Shown here: positions 5,147 through 5,328 of the stretch, piece after piece
How positions within the stretch are numbered: the first letter of the stretch is position 1
Layout: every line of letters begins with the position of its first letter
Origin: an uncultured Clostridia bacterium
GTDB lineage: Bacteria; Bacillota; Clostridia; Lachnospirales; Anaerotignaceae
Direction: 5' to 3'
Assembly: GCA_958420075.1 (NCBI GenBank)
Contig: CATZIM010000147.1
Location: 1 to 5,328, forward strand
DNA: 5,328 nucleotides
Notes under the pieces: generated by a model
What the model saw: the letters and a program-made list of their open reading frames with translations, nothing else
The model's database searches: none
What the model was told of the DNA's origin: nothing
Made by a program: the position numbers and the translations under genes

Positions 5147-5328
5147 GTGATTTACACAGTTACCTTTAATCCATCTTTGGATTATATCGTGGAAGTACCC
5201 TCCTTTCAGATGGGTATGACTAACAGAACAACATCAGAAAGTATTTTTCCAGGCGGAAAGGGCATCAATGTTTCCATGGTGCTGCAAAATCTTGGTGTAG
5301 AAAGTACAGCACTGGGATTCACTGCTGG
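5147..5328 (+). CDS. fruK: 1-phosphofructokinase (PfkB family), 3'-truncated by window edge
   Basis: This is probably the ATP-dependent kinase that converts fructose 1-phosphate, made by the fructose PTS, to fructose 1,6-bisphosphate. Only the first 60 residues are visible, with a GTG start. The N terminus YTVTFNPSLDYIVEV (residues 3-17) is the usual opening of 1-phosphofructokinases and related hexose-phosphate kinases. GGKGINVSMVLQNLG (36-50) matches the first PfkB-family signature, in which the Asn and the glycines help form the sugar-phosphate site. Tagatose-6-phosphate kinase (LacC) shares these features and cannot be excluded without the C-terminal half. fruK is often preceded by a DeoR-type fruR and followed by the PTS gene fruA. 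No regulator gene precedes it here, so control may rest on the AT-rich upstream region and its inverted repeat. Confidence 0.85.
   Translation, partial: MIYTVTFNPSLDYIVEVPSFQMGMTNRTTSESIFPGGKGINVSMVLQNLGVESTALGFTA

Overview
This window comes from a low-to-moderate GC bacterium, most likely a Firmicute in the broad sense (Clostridia or Negativicutes; I cannot settle which without a search). The basis is the strong AGGAGG-type ribosome binding sites, the TAA/TGA stops, a TopA with three C-terminal four-cysteine zinc ribbons, a long (310-residue) EF-Ts, and compact genes separated by intrinsic terminators. All genes are on the plus strand.

Layout. (1) Positions 1-1865 hold the C-terminal ~620 residues of DNA topoisomerase I (topA), whose N terminus lies outside the window. 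(2) Positions 1866-2043 hold an AT-rich inverted repeat, a strong extended -10 promoter overlaid by two more inverted repeats, and a structured 5' leader of about 100 nt. (3) rpsB (ribosomal protein S2, 2044-2769) and tsf (EF-Ts, 2857-3789) form the classic translation pair. A terminator-like hairpin lies between them and a strong 17-bp intrinsic terminator follows tsf. (4) Positions 3952-4947 encode a DUF2971-family protein of unknown function, with its own ribosome binding site and terminator, so it is probably a single-gene unit. (5) Positions 5001-5146 are an AT-rich upstream region with a long inverted repeat. It leads into the first 60 codons of a PfkB-family sugar-phosphate kinase, most likely 1-phosphofructokinase (fruK), cut by the window end.

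How the parts relate. topA, rpsB and tsf are housekeeping genes. rpsB and tsf use CTG for 34 of 36 leucines, as expected for very highly expressed genes; the DUF2971 gene uses mixed leucine codons. In many Firmicutes tsf is followed by pyrH and frr. Here the cluster ends at a strong terminator and is followed by an accessory gene and a sugar-catabolism gene.

No mobile element, CRISPR array, tRNA or rRNA was seen. I did not find a clearly new multi-gene system. The most interesting items are the rpsB leader, which has a possible Shine-Dalgarno-sequestering alternative fold; the palindromes laid over the rpsB promoter; the DUF2971 gene; and the inverted repeat ending just before the fruK ribosome binding site.
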